Part shown: in pieces, positions 7,564-14,042 of the stretch | Layout: every line of letters starts with the position of its first letter | Position numbering within the stretch: the first letter of the stretch is position 1 | DNA from: Ulvibacter sp047614245 | GTDB taxonomy: Bacteria; Bacteroidota; Bacteroidia; Flavobacteriales; Flavobacteriaceae | Direction: 5' to 3' | Length of the DNA stretch: 19,725 nucleotides | Assembly (NCBI GenBank): GCA_047614245.1 | Contig: JBLHIC010000043.1 | Coordinates: forward strand, 1 to 19,725 | The notes under the pieces: model-generated | What the model was told of the DNA's origin: nothing | What the model saw: only the letters and a program-made list of their open reading frames with translations | Database searches by the model: none | Translations under genes and position numbers: made by a program

Positions 7564-8313
7564 ATGAAACGATTATTTTACATATTGGTTTTTTTGTTTT
7601 CCGCATCAAGCATTGCACAGAATGGTTCATTGTTTGAACAAGGGAAGGAACGCTACAAGCAGGAAAAATATCAAGAGGCTATCGCCAGTTGGATGAAAAT
7701 AGTAGAGAATGGAGAACATTCTGCAAATCTTTATTTCAATCTTGGAAATGCACATTATAAATTGAATAATGTTGGGCCTAGTATTTATTATTATGAAAAA
7801 GCTGCTCAATTGTCGCCCTTGGATAGCGATATAAAAACGAATCTAGCCTTTGCTGAAAATTCAAGAATTGACGCAATAGAGCCTTTGCCAAAAACTATCT
7901 TTTCTAAATGGCATAAAGCCATTTCTGGCCTCTTAAGTTTTGAAGGATGGGCTTGGGTAGGGGTTTCATTTTCCGCCCTTTTTGCCTTGCTATTTTTACT
8001 TTATTATTTTTCGACTTCTGAAAGCAGAAAGCGGATATTATTCGTGAGTTCTTCGGTTTCATTTTTACTGTTCTTAGGCTCTTTGGTTATGGCCTTTCAA
8101 GTCCAGAGAGAATCATTAAATGATAATCCGGCGATAATTTTTGCTGAAAGTATTGAAGTTAAAAGTGAGCCTAAAATGGGAAGTACCGTTGCTTTTATTC
8201 TCCACGAGGGCACCAAAGTACAGATTATTGAGCAAGACGATAATTGGGTACAGGTCAAGTTAGTAAATGGAAAAGATGGATGGTTGCCCGCAACAGACTT
8301 AAAGCCATTATAA
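7564..8313 (+). CDS. batE: BatE, TPR and SH3 membrane protein
   Basis: This 249-residue protein has a signal peptide at 1-19 (ending SIAQN) and a TPR pair (about 22-98, with YKQEKYQEAIASW and ANLYFNLGNAHYKL). Two membrane helices lie at about 129-149 and 158-178, separated by the short basic loop ESRKR. A C-terminal bacterial SH3 domain (about 190-249) ends in WVQVKLVNGKDGWLPATDLK. The TPR and SH3 parts therefore face the periplasm. This is the usual last gene of the Bat operon. The stop codon is only 8 nt from the stop of the convergent cvpA gene. Transcription must therefore end inside or beyond cvpA; a 14-bp palindrome at 8326-8339 is the only nearby candidate structure. Confidence 0.9.
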   Translation: MKRLFYILVFLFSASSIAQNGSLFEQGKERYKQEKYQEAIASWMKIVENGEHSANLYFNLGNAHYKLNNVGPSIYYYEKAAQLSPLDSDIKTNLAFAENSRIDAIEPLPKTIFSKWHKAISGLLSFEGWAWVGVSFSALFALLFLLYYFSTSESRKRILFVSSSVSFLLFLGSLVMAFQVQRESLNDNPAIIFAESIEVKSEPKMGSTVAFILHEGTKVQIIEQDDNWVQVKLVNGKDGWLPATDLKPL

Positions 8314-8321
8314 AACATTAT

Positions 8322-8870
8322 TTATTCCTCGGCCGAGGATTCATTTATTTCTTCCACATCCTCATCTCCTTTTCTGTAATTCTCAACTTCAGCTAAAAGA
8401 TTAGGTAATAAAGTTGGTGCTATTGAAGCTATAGGTTTGTATAGTTTGGAAGACTCTTTCTTTTCTTCAGAAATAAGCAAACCGCTTACACTTGTTGAAG
8501 CACTAATAAACATAAAAACAACACTGACAATAAATGCGAATTTGAGCATATTAAAAACACCACCTGCAAGTTTATTGATCAATCCCAAAGCCGCAAAATC
8601 TGCTACTTTGGTTAGTAGTTTTCCAGCCAATGATATCACAAATACAATTGCTAAAAAGGTAATTGCAAAGGCCGCGAGATTTGTTATTTGCTCACTCCAA
8701 TTAAAGGCGTTTGAGAGATAAGCCCCAGCATAATGAGAAAAATATATAGCGCCATAAACCCCAGCTATCAAACCGATTAAGGAAGCTAACGTTACGAATA
8801 GTCCTTTTTTTATACCTGTATAAAAGGCAAATAAAAGAATAATGCCTAAAATAATATCGATGATACTCAT
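8322..8870 (-). CDS. cvpA: CvpA family membrane protein
   Basis: This 182-residue protein has four predicted membrane helices (about 3-19, 24-45, 62-84 and 105-126). The conserved CvpA start, IIDIILGIILLFAFYTGIKK, has the family's Gly-Lys-Gly turn near 19-23. The protein ends in a charged cytosolic tail rich in Glu and Ser. CvpA was named for colicin V production in E. coli and is now linked to envelope homeostasis; its mechanism is unknown. It is transcribed convergently with batE (8 nt apart) and divergently from the hypothetical gene at 8992. The ATG at 8870 gives the standard N-terminus MSIIDIILG. A weak -7-like box (TATCTTTA) lies 17 nt upstream. Confidence 0.9.
   Translation of the reverse strand: MSIIDIILGIILLFAFYTGIKKGLFVTLASLIGLIAGVYGAIYFSHYAGAYLSNAFNWSEQITNLAAFAITFLAIVFVISLAGKLLTKVADFAALGLINKLAGGVFNMLKFAFIVSVVFMFISASTSVSGLLISEEKKESSKLYKPIASIAPTLLPNLLAEVENYRKGDEDVEEINESSAEE
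8326..8339. terminator. 14-bp perfect palindrome at batE/cvpA junction
   Basis: TCCTCGGCCGAGGA is a perfect palindrome. As RNA it forms a 5-bp stem with a GGCC loop. It lies entirely within the final codons of cvpA (Ser-Ser-Ala-Glu-Glu) and 13 nt past the batE stop. Downstream of it in the batE direction is the T-rich TTCATTTATTTCTT. It may act as a weak terminator for batE, but the stem is short and there is no pure T-run, so a different role or chance remains possible. Confidence 0.4.
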
Positions 8871-8886
8871 TGAATGTGTGTTTTAG

Positions 8887-8894
8887 TAAAGATA
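8887..8894 (-). promoter_or_regulatory. Possible -7 box for cvpA
   Basis: On the minus strand the sequence TATCTTTA matches the Bacteroidota -7 consensus TAnnTTTG at all but the last base. It lies about 17 nt upstream of the cvpA ATG. I found no well-spaced -33 TTG, so this is tentative. Confidence 0.3.
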
Positions 8895-8967
8895 ACAATT
8901 CTTGTAAAACGTGAATTCAGGACACTAATTTTAATTGTTTAAAAGAAAGCCTTAAAAATTATACGGC

Positions 8968-8975
8968 TATCTTTG
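8968..8975 (+). promoter_or_regulatory. -7 promoter box for the hypothetical gene at 8992
   Basis: TATCTTTG is an exact match to the Bacteroidota -7 consensus TAnnTTTG, 16 nt upstream of the ATG. The nearest TTG (8935-8937) is about 30 nt away, farther than the usual spacing, so the -33 element is not convincing. The inferred leader would be only about 10 nt. Confidence 0.55.
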
Positions 8976-8991
8976 TCGAAGAAATAAATTT

Positions 8992-9348
8992 ATGGCAAGA
9001 GATGAAGAGTTAAAAGAGCGATGGGAGGCAGTGGTTGAACTTTTAGGAAACCGCTTTGCTGACGGTGAAAAATTAGATTTGGACGCAATCATTTATCTCA
9101 TTGGGGTTCAGGAATTAGGGCAACTACATCGAAAGTTTAAAAAGGATGAAAAGATTAATCTAATGCATATCGCTATTTGTCGATTGTTGGAGCCGTTTGG
9201 CTATTACGAGTTTGAATACTTTGATGAGGCTGGCTGGCCACATTATAAAATATTGGAACAATTACCTTCCTTAAAAGCTGGAGAACAAAGTGTTTTAATG
9301 AAAGAAGCAATTGTTCAATATTTTGTAGAGAAGGAAGTTATTCAATAA
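8992..9348 (+). CDS. Conserved hypothetical protein
   Basis: This 118-residue soluble protein has no signal peptide or membrane helix. It is acidic and looks helical (ELKERWEAVVELLGNRFADG, DAIIYLIGVQELGQ, MHIAICRLLEPFGYYEFEYF). I do not assign it to a named family, though similar short proteins seem widespread in Flavobacteriia. It stands between cvpA (divergent) and pheS (same strand, 150 nt downstream with its own promoter), so it appears to be a single-gene unit. An exact -7 box lies 16 nt upstream of its ATG, and an imperfect A/T-rich hairpin at 9394-9428 could end its transcript. Clean codon structure and signals support a real gene; function unknown. Confidence 0.8.
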   Translation: MARDEELKERWEAVVELLGNRFADGEKLDLDAIIYLIGVQELGQLHRKFKKDEKINLMHIAICRLLEPFGYYEFEYFDEAGWPHYKILEQLPSLKAGEQSVLMKEAIVQYFVEKEVIQ

Positions 9349-9393
9349 ATGATTTAATATCAGGTTATATTCTTAAACCCTAAAGTAATACGC

Positions 9394-9428
9394 AAAAATT
9401 TTGACACTTCACATGAGTCCAAATTTTT
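9394..9428 (+). terminator. Imperfect hairpin with A and T arms, possible terminator
   Basis: AAAAATTTTG pairs with CAAATTTTT across an inner ACT/AGT stem and a 7-nt loop, with two small bulges. The 3' arm ends in five T's. The position, 46 nt after the stop of the hypothetical gene and before the pheS promoter, fits a terminator. The stem is AT-rich and bulged, so the call is moderate. Confidence 0.4.
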
Positions 9429-9450
9429 CGATCAAAAATAAAAAGGCAAG

Positions 9451-9479
9451 TTGTGTTCAAGATTAAAAGTGTAATTTTG
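9451..9479 (+). promoter_or_regulatory. pheS promoter (TTG-N18-TAATTTTG)
   Basis: A -33 TTG (9451-9453) and a -7 TAATTTTG (9472-9479) are separated by 18 nt, a good match to the Bacteroidota sigma-A promoter. Transcription would start near 9486. That favours the ATG at 9499 over the in-frame TTG at 9484 as the pheS start. Confidence 0.7.
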
Positions 9480-9498
9480 CACATTGAAGAAAAGTAAC

Positions 9499-10518
9499 AT
9501 GTTAGAGAAAATTAAAAATCAAATAATTGAGGTTGAGTCTTTTAATGGAAAAACCAAAGAGGAAGTAGAACAATTTCGGATTAAATACCTTGGAAAAAAA
9601 GGCTTGCTTAATGATTTTTTCGCGGAATTTAAAAATGTTGCTAATGATCAGAAAAAAGAATTTGGTCAAGCAGTAAATAAGTTGAAAACTACGGCGGAGG
9701 GAAAGATAAATTCATTAAAAGAGGCTCTAAATATTGCAGAAGATTCTCATGGAGTATACGGCGATTTATCACGTCCGGGTGATCCAATAACATTGGGATC
9801 TAGGCATCCGATTTCTATTGTAAAAAACAGGATAATTGAGATTTTTTCTAAAATTGGATTCAATGTTTCGGAAGGACCTGAAATTGAGGATGACTGGCAT
9901 AATTTTACAGCATTAAACCTTCCAGCCCATCACCCTGCGCGGGATATGCAGGATACATTTTTTATACAAACGAATCCAGATGTTTTATTGCGCACGCATA
10001 CGTCGTCGGTGCAAGTGCGATATATGGAAAATAATAAGCCTCCTATTCGCACCATTTCACCTGGACGCGTATATCGCAACGAGGCCATCTCGGCTCGGTC
10101 TCACTGCTTCTTTCATCAGGTTGAAGGCTTGTATGTAGATAAAGGAGTTAGTTTTGCAGATCTAAAACAAACGCTCCAGTATTTTACCACGGAGATGTTT
10201 GGTAAGTCTAAAATTAGGTTACGACCTTCTTATTTTCCATTTACAGAGCCAAGTGCTGAGGTGGATGTTTATTGGGGCTTAGAGACAGAGACAGATTATA
10301 AAATGACAAAAGGCACCGGTTGGTTGGAGATAATGGGTTGCGGAATGGTAGATCCAAATGTCCTTACGAACTGTGGAATCGATGCCGAAGAATATTCTGG
10401 GTTTGCATTTGGAATGGGAATTGACCGAATCGCATTGCTTCTCCATCAAATCCCTGACATTCGAATGTTTAGTGAGAACGATGTTCGTTTTCTAGAGCAG
10501 TTTAAAAGTTCATTTTAA
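9499..10518 (+). CDS. pheS: Phenylalanine-tRNA ligase alpha subunit
   Basis: This 339-residue class II aminoacyl-tRNA synthetase subunit charges tRNA-Phe with phenylalanine as an alpha2-beta2 tetramer with PheT, which is not in this window. An N-terminal coiled-coil arm (about 1-85) binds tRNA. The catalytic core shows GSRHPISIVKNRIIEIFSKI, the motif 2 region (PGRVYRNEAISARSHCFFHQ, with the catalytic Arg in VYRNE) and motif 3 (GMGIDRIALLL). The ATG at 9499 gives the normal start MLEKIKNQI. An in-frame TTG 15 nt upstream would add MKKSN, but it lies at or before the predicted transcription start. Length is standard. The conserved hypothetical at 10531 follows after 12 nt and is probably cotranscribed. 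Confidence 0.97.
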   Translation: MLEKIKNQIIEVESFNGKTKEEVEQFRIKYLGKKGLLNDFFAEFKNVANDQKKEFGQAVNKLKTTAEGKINSLKEALNIAEDSHGVYGDLSRPGDPITLGSRHPISIVKNRIIEIFSKIGFNVSEGPEIEDDWHNFTALNLPAHHPARDMQDTFFIQTNPDVLLRTHTSSVQVRYMENNKPPIRTISPGRVYRNEAISARSHCFFHQVEGLYVDKGVSFADLKQTLQYFTTEMFGKSKIRLRPSYFPFTEPSAEVDVYWGLETETDYKMTKGTGWLEIMGCGMVDPNVLTNCGIDAEEYSGFAFGMGIDRIALLLHQIPDIRMFSENDVRFLEQFKSSF

Positions 10519-10530
10519 GCTGTATTTTCA

Positions 10531-10926
10531 ATGAGAAAAGATATATCAATTCCTAGAGTTAAAGATGTTTACGTGGCAGCGGTTTTAGAGTTTAACGAGG
10601 ACTTTAAAACCCATGATTGGAATGTGTATCTCATTAATGATGGTTCTGAAGCGATTGATACGGTATTAATCGTCGCACAGGGATACGATGAATTGGACAT
10701 GACCTCCCCTATTCGCAAAAGTATCAAGATAGTTCCAGCGAAGGGTTACGCAAAAATTGAATTTATAGACGAAAGCGTTTTTAAGCTAGATAACTTTTTT
10801 AGTGTCACCTACTTCATCGGCGAAACGATGTTTGATAAACGCTATGAACTTTCACGACATTCCATTGTAGCCGATAATGCTGTTGACCTTCCTGTTTTAT
10901 TTAAAAAAGGAATATTAGCTAGATAA
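10531..10926 (+). CDS. Conserved hypothetical protein downstream of pheS
   Basis: This 131-residue protein starts MRKDISIPRVKDVYVAAVLE. It contains a beta-rich pattern (DWNVYLINDGSEAIDTVLIV, FFSVTYFIGETMFDKRYEL) and ends in LPVLFKKGILAR. No signal peptide, membrane helix or known catalytic motif is visible. Proteins like this commonly follow pheS in Flavobacteriia and, as I recall, are sometimes mislabelled as PheS because of that position; nothing in it resembles a synthetase. The 12-nt gap suggests cotranscription with pheS. The stop codon touches the stop codon of convergent gpsA with no base between them. Function unknown. Confidence 0.82.
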   Translation: MRKDISIPRVKDVYVAAVLEFNEDFKTHDWNVYLINDGSEAIDTVLIVAQGYDELDMTSPIRKSIKIVPAKGYAKIEFIDESVFKLDNFFSVTYFIGETMFDKRYELSRHSIVADNAVDLPVLFKKGILAR

Positions 10927-11931
10927 TTAAGTAAGATTTTCGGTTAATCCTTTAAATATTTTCTTGGGATCTTTGTTTTCGTAAAGAATTTTATAAACAG
11001 CATTGATAATTGGTGTTTTGGCCTTTTTATTACCTTTATCTTCGTTTAATTTATAGGCGCTTTTTGTGGCATAATAGCCTTCAGCAATCATACTCATTTC
11101 CAATTGGGCACTTTTTACGGTATAACCCTTCCCAATCATATTCCCAAACATGCGATTTCGACTAAAAACGGAATAACCCGTAACTAATAAATCACCTAAG
11201 TATGCGGAGTCGTTAATATCACGCTTCATTTTATGAACTTTTTTGACATAACGCTTCATTTCTCGAATTGCATTACTCATCAGAACACTTTGAAAATTAT
11301 CGCCATAACCTAATCCGTGGGCAATACCTGCAGAAACGGCATAAATGTTTTTTAGCATCGCAGCATACTCCGTACCTATGACGTCGTCACTGGTGTTACA
11401 TTTAATATAATCGCTACGTAAGGCTTCGGCAATTAGATTCGCCTTATTTTCATCCTTACAGGCAATGGTAAGATAAGAGAGACGCTCTAGAGCAACTTCT
11501 TCGGCATGACAAGGTCCACTGATGACTGCAATATCTTCAAAGGGGATATCATAATGTGTAAAAAAATGATCACCAACAATAAGGCTGCTTTCTGGGACTA
11601 TTCCTTTAATAGCAGTTACCATCACTTTGCCTTTTAATGAAGAAGTTAACTTATGTAACTCAGTTTGAACAAAAGCCGACGGTATAACAAAAATTAAGTA
11701 ATCGGCATATTCTACCATCTCGTTGATATCATTACTTAATCGTAATTGAGATAAATTGAATTCAACAGAACTTAAATAATTAGGATTGTGTTGCTGTTTT
11801 TTAATATGTTCCAAAGCATAGACACTTCTCATATACCAGCCTATCTCATCAAGATTTTCACTTAGCATTTTTACAATAGCGGTTGCCCAGCTTCCGCCTC
11901 CAAATACGGCAAATTTTGGCTTGGTTGACAT
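10927..11931 (-). CDS. gpsA: NAD(P)H-dependent glycerol-3-phosphate dehydrogenase
   Basis: This 334-residue cytosolic enzyme reduces dihydroxyacetone phosphate to sn-glycerol 3-phosphate, the backbone for phospholipids. The N-terminal Rossmann motif GGGSWATA (about residues 11-18) binds the cofactor. IKGIVPESS and ISGPCHAEEVALERLSYLT are conserved family stretches. Lys in EYAAMLKNIYA is the expected catalytic lysine, and SAYLGDLLVT with NRMFGNMIGKG forms the substrate-binding C-terminal helical domain. Length is normal. It runs as a single minus-strand gene, convergent with the hypothetical at 10531 with zero spacing. An exact -7 box (TATTTTTG) lies 19 nt upstream of the ATG. Confidence 0.95.
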   Translation of the reverse strand: MSTKPKFAVFGGGSWATAIVKMLSENLDEIGWYMRSVYALEHIKKQQHNPNYLSSVEFNLSQLRLSNDINEMVEYADYLIFVIPSAFVQTELHKLTSSLKGKVMVTAIKGIVPESSLIVGDHFFTHYDIPFEDIAVISGPCHAEEVALERLSYLTIACKDENKANLIAEALRSDYIKCNTSDDVIGTEYAAMLKNIYAVSAGIAHGLGYGDNFQSVLMSNAIREMKRYVKKVHKMKRDINDSAYLGDLLVTGYSVFSRNRMFGNMIGKGYTVKSAQLEMSMIAEGYYATKSAYKLNEDKGNKKAKTPIINAVYKILYENKDPKKIFKGLTENLT

Positions 11932-11950
11932 AAATTAGGTTTGATACAAT

Positions 11951-11958
11951 CAAAAATA
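11951..11958 (-). promoter_or_regulatory. -7 promoter box for gpsA
   Basis: On the minus strand TATTTTTG matches TAnnTTTG exactly, 19 nt upstream of the gpsA ATG. A TTG lies 16 nt further upstream (11977-11975), slightly closer than the usual 18-21 nt. Confidence 0.45.
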
Positions 11959-12050
11959 AGAAATTATGAACTTACAAGCACTAATTATTAAAAGACTAAT
12001 CTTAAAATAAATTGCACAAATGAACCTGCAGCGATTTTAAACAATAAAAC

Positions 12051-12062
12051 TACTTATAAGTA
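12051..12062. repeat. 12-bp palindrome upstream of lipoprotein promoter
   Basis: TACTTATAAGTA is a perfect palindrome 15 nt upstream of the putative -33 element for the lipoprotein gene. It could be a regulator site, but A/T palindromes of this length also occur by chance in AT-rich intergenic DNA. Confidence 0.3.
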
Positions 12063-12077
12063 TATAATAATCAATTG

Positions 12078-12108
12078 TTTGAAATCTTGGCACGTGTTTT
12101 GAAATTTG
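12078..12108 (+). promoter_or_regulatory. Probable promoter of the lipoprotein gene
   Basis: TTTG (12078-12081), a 19-nt spacer and GAAATTTG (12101-12108) resemble the -33 and -7 boxes, with one mismatch in the -7. Transcription would begin near 12115. That is downstream of the ATG at 12110 and so supports the ATG at 12137 as the true start. The two boxes also form a direct repeat TTTGAAAT with a 20-nt period. Confidence 0.45.
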
Positions 12109-12136
12109 TATGAACAGAATTTTAAATCAATTTATT

Positions 12137-13054
12137 ATGAAAACTCTCAAACTAATTCTTGGCTTTGCCTTTATTGCAACAGTTTTAACTTCTTGCTACC
12201 AAGAAGTCATTATTGAGGAAAATTATATAGATCCTATACCATTGGTAACCTTGGCCGAACTAGTATCTTCTTATGAGCTTTGGTATGTTGATATCGATAG
12301 AAGCTCTGGCAATGGATATATTCCTTTTATGCAAATTGCCTTTACCGTTTCTTTTAAGAACGGAAATGTGTACGCTAATAATAATTTGGCAGGTATTGGG
12401 AGTCAAGGAAATGGCGTCGGAATTGATATCGGATACTACCATACATTTAGTAATGAATTAGATGTTTCTCATGATATTGACGGGTTTCATACTTTTGAAG
12501 TAACCCAGTTAAGCGCGAACGAACTTCGTTTATATCATAAAAATTTGAATGTATCATACGTATTAGTGGGGTATCAACGTAGCGCTTTTGACTATGATAA
12601 ATTGTTCTACGATAACATACATTACTTCCTACAGGAGTATCAAACTTGGGAAAAAACATATACCAGCGTCTACGGAAATATAAATGAATTTGACAATGAA
12701 AATTTTGTTCAATTTTTAGCTGGGGGTGGGGAAGGAAATTTTCAAAGCTCTCAGGACCCTACGGGAGTTAATGTAAATAATATCTTTTGGGATTATACCG
12801 GAATCTATAATGTAGGCGATGTTTCAGGAAATCAATACTTAAAATATTTAACACTTGATTATAACTATCTAAGCAATGAATTTTTCGAATTGAGCGTTAT
12901 AAATGATGGTACTATTGAGTTGTTCCACTCGATGTCTGGTACGCTCTATAGATTTGCTGGGCGAGGATATATTCAGTATAAGAATAAAGAAGGGAAATTA
13001 CGTGAGTCCAAGGCAACAATTGCCAAGCAAATGGTAAAGATTAGCAATTTCTAA
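12137..13054 (+). CDS. Flavobacterial lipoprotein of unknown function
   Basis: This 305-residue protein starts with a lipoprotein signal (MKTLKLILGFAFIATVLTSC). The lipobox is LTSC, with Cys20 as the lipidation site. The mature part is rich in Tyr, Asn and Gly and looks beta-rich (SYELWYVDIDRSSGNGYIPF, NNNLAGIGSQGNGVGIDIGY, NIHYFLQEYQTWEKTYTS, FELSVINDGTIELFHSMSGT). No catalytic motif is recognised. I chose the ATG at 12137 over the one at 12110, which would add nine residues before the signal and precede the predicted transcription start. Close relatives occur near nadD in many Flavobacteriaceae and, as I recall, some are mislabelled as nicotinate mononucleotide adenylyltransferase; there is no nucleotidyltransferase motif here. 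A strong terminator follows. Confidence 0.82.
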   Translation: MKTLKLILGFAFIATVLTSCYQEVIIEENYIDPIPLVTLAELVSSYELWYVDIDRSSGNGYIPFMQIAFTVSFKNGNVYANNNLAGIGSQGNGVGIDIGYYHTFSNELDVSHDIDGFHTFEVTQLSANELRLYHKNLNVSYVLVGYQRSAFDYDKLFYDNIHYFLQEYQTWEKTYTSVYGNINEFDNENFVQFLAGGGEGNFQSSQDPTGVNVNNIFWDYTGIYNVGDVSGNQYLKYLTLDYNYLSNEFFELSVINDGTIELFHSMSGTLYRFAGRGYIQYKNKEGKLRESKATIAKQMVKISNF

Positions 13055-13129
13055 TACTCCACTGTGACTGCCTTTATATAAGAAGGGTTTGAAGCGACAG
13101 TGCAACAAATTTTTGGTTGGTTAGTTGAG

Positions 13130-13168
13130 ACCGCTCTATAAGTTTAACATCTTATTGGGCGGTTTTTT
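13130..13168 (+). terminator. Strong rho-independent terminator
   Basis: ACCGCTCTATAAG (13130-13142) pairs with CTTATTGGGCGGT (13151-13163), a 13-position stem with one mismatch and one G-U pair. The loop is 8 nt and a run of six T's (13163-13168) follows. It lies 75 nt after the lipoprotein stop and would end that transcript. Confidence 0.85.
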
Positions 13169-13169
13169 A

Positions 13170-13409
13170 GTTCTCTTTGTTAAAGTATTTTTTCAAATAG
13201 CCTAGAACTAGATTCACACGAATTATCAAGGTTGTATGGGCGCCATCGGCAATACCTTATTGAAAACGCAGCTCATAATTTAACATAGAATCAAAATTAG
13301 TTCCAAGGGTAGATCGAAAAATAGCAGGTGTATCATCATCATCAACGTAACCAGGAGAGTCTGTGAATTGTCCAGCTTCTATATTCGTCCCAGATGCCGT
13401 TTCAATAAT
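13170..13409 (-). pseudogene. Possible decayed 3' gene remnant after nadD
   Basis: Reading the minus strand from just after the nadD stop, 50 sense codons (13409-13260) encode a coherent stretch, including ETASGTNIEAGQFTDSPGYV and FRSTLGTNFDSMLNYELRFQ. A single TAA (13259-13257) is followed in the same frame by 29 more codons (GIADGAHTTLIIRVNLVLGY, then LKKYFNKEN) and a TAA at 13169-13167. No start codon exists before residue 42. This looks like the 3' end of a lost gene with one nonsense change, possibly an exported protein. I do not recognise the family, and chance openness of an 80-codon frame cannot be excluded. Confidence 0.3.
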
Positions 13410-13412
13410 TCA

Positions 13413-14003
13413 TTATTTATAGAAGTTCATTTCATCAATATATTTCCAAACAGAATGAGGTAACATTGGGCGTATATTTTTCCCTGTCTTTATACTGTTT
13501 CTTATAAATGTGGAGGAAAGTTCCATAATAGGGGCATTAACTAATTGAATTTTGGAATGATTGTTAAAGCGAGTATTAACTGTTCCTTCTGAAACCCTTG
13601 GATATACATAGATTGAGTATCTCTCAAGAATAACTTCATAATTTTTCCATTTATGGAAACTCTTCAAATTGTCTTCACCCATGATTAGACAAAAACTTAA
13701 ATCGGGGTGTTTTTCTTCAAGATGGATTAACGTATTTACAGTATAATTTGGCTGATTTAACTCGAACTCAACATTACTAGCCTTTAATTTGGGATAGTCT
13801 TCTAGGGCAATGCGCGCCATCGAAAGACGGTGTGAATCGTCAAGTAATGTGCTTTTAATCTTATGCGGGTTGTGCGGTGTAACTACGAGCCACACTTCAT
13901 CCAAATCACTAAATTCCACCAGATAATTTGCAATGGTTAGATGCCCAACATGAATTGGGTTAAAAGTACCGAAGTATAATCCTATCTTTTTCTGAGATCT
14001 CAA
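13413..14003 (-). CDS. nadD: Nicotinate-nucleotide adenylyltransferase (TTG start)
   Basis: This 196-residue cytosolic enzyme transfers AMP from ATP to nicotinate mononucleotide, giving deamido-NAD in NAD biosynthesis. It shows the nucleotidyltransferase motif GTFNPIHVGH (residues 12-21), the LIMGEDNLKSFHKWKN segment, and the C-terminal LSSTFIRNSI corresponding to the ISSTxIR motif. Length is typical. An in-frame TAG lies immediately upstream of the TTG at 14003, and no ATG occurs before the catalytic motif, so TTG is the only plausible standard start. It follows gmk after 39 nt in the cluster yicC-gmk-nadD. The low-efficiency start may limit its expression. Confidence 0.94.
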   Translation of the reverse strand: MRSQKKIGLYFGTFNPIHVGHLTIANYLVEFSDLDEVWLVVTPHNPHKIKSTLLDDSHRLSMARIALEDYPKLKASNVEFELNQPNYTVNTLIHLEEKHPDLSFCLIMGEDNLKSFHKWKNYEVILERYSIYVYPRVSEGTVNTRFNNHSKIQLVNAPIMELSSTFIRNSIKTGKNIRPMLPHSVWKYIDEMNFYK

Positions 14004-14042
14004 CTAATTGAATTTGGTTTTTATGCGAAAAATATAAAACGC

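Noticed and set aside
12110..12136. Earlier ATG for the lipoprotein gene at 12110
   Set aside because: It adds nine residues before a complete lipoprotein signal and precedes the predicted transcription start. The ATG at 12137 is preferred.
13060..13102. CACTGT...ACAGTG inverted repeat after the lipoprotein stop
   Set aside because: The arms are 6 bp with a 31-nt interval and only a weak inner stem. The strong terminator at 13130-13168 explains transcript ending better.
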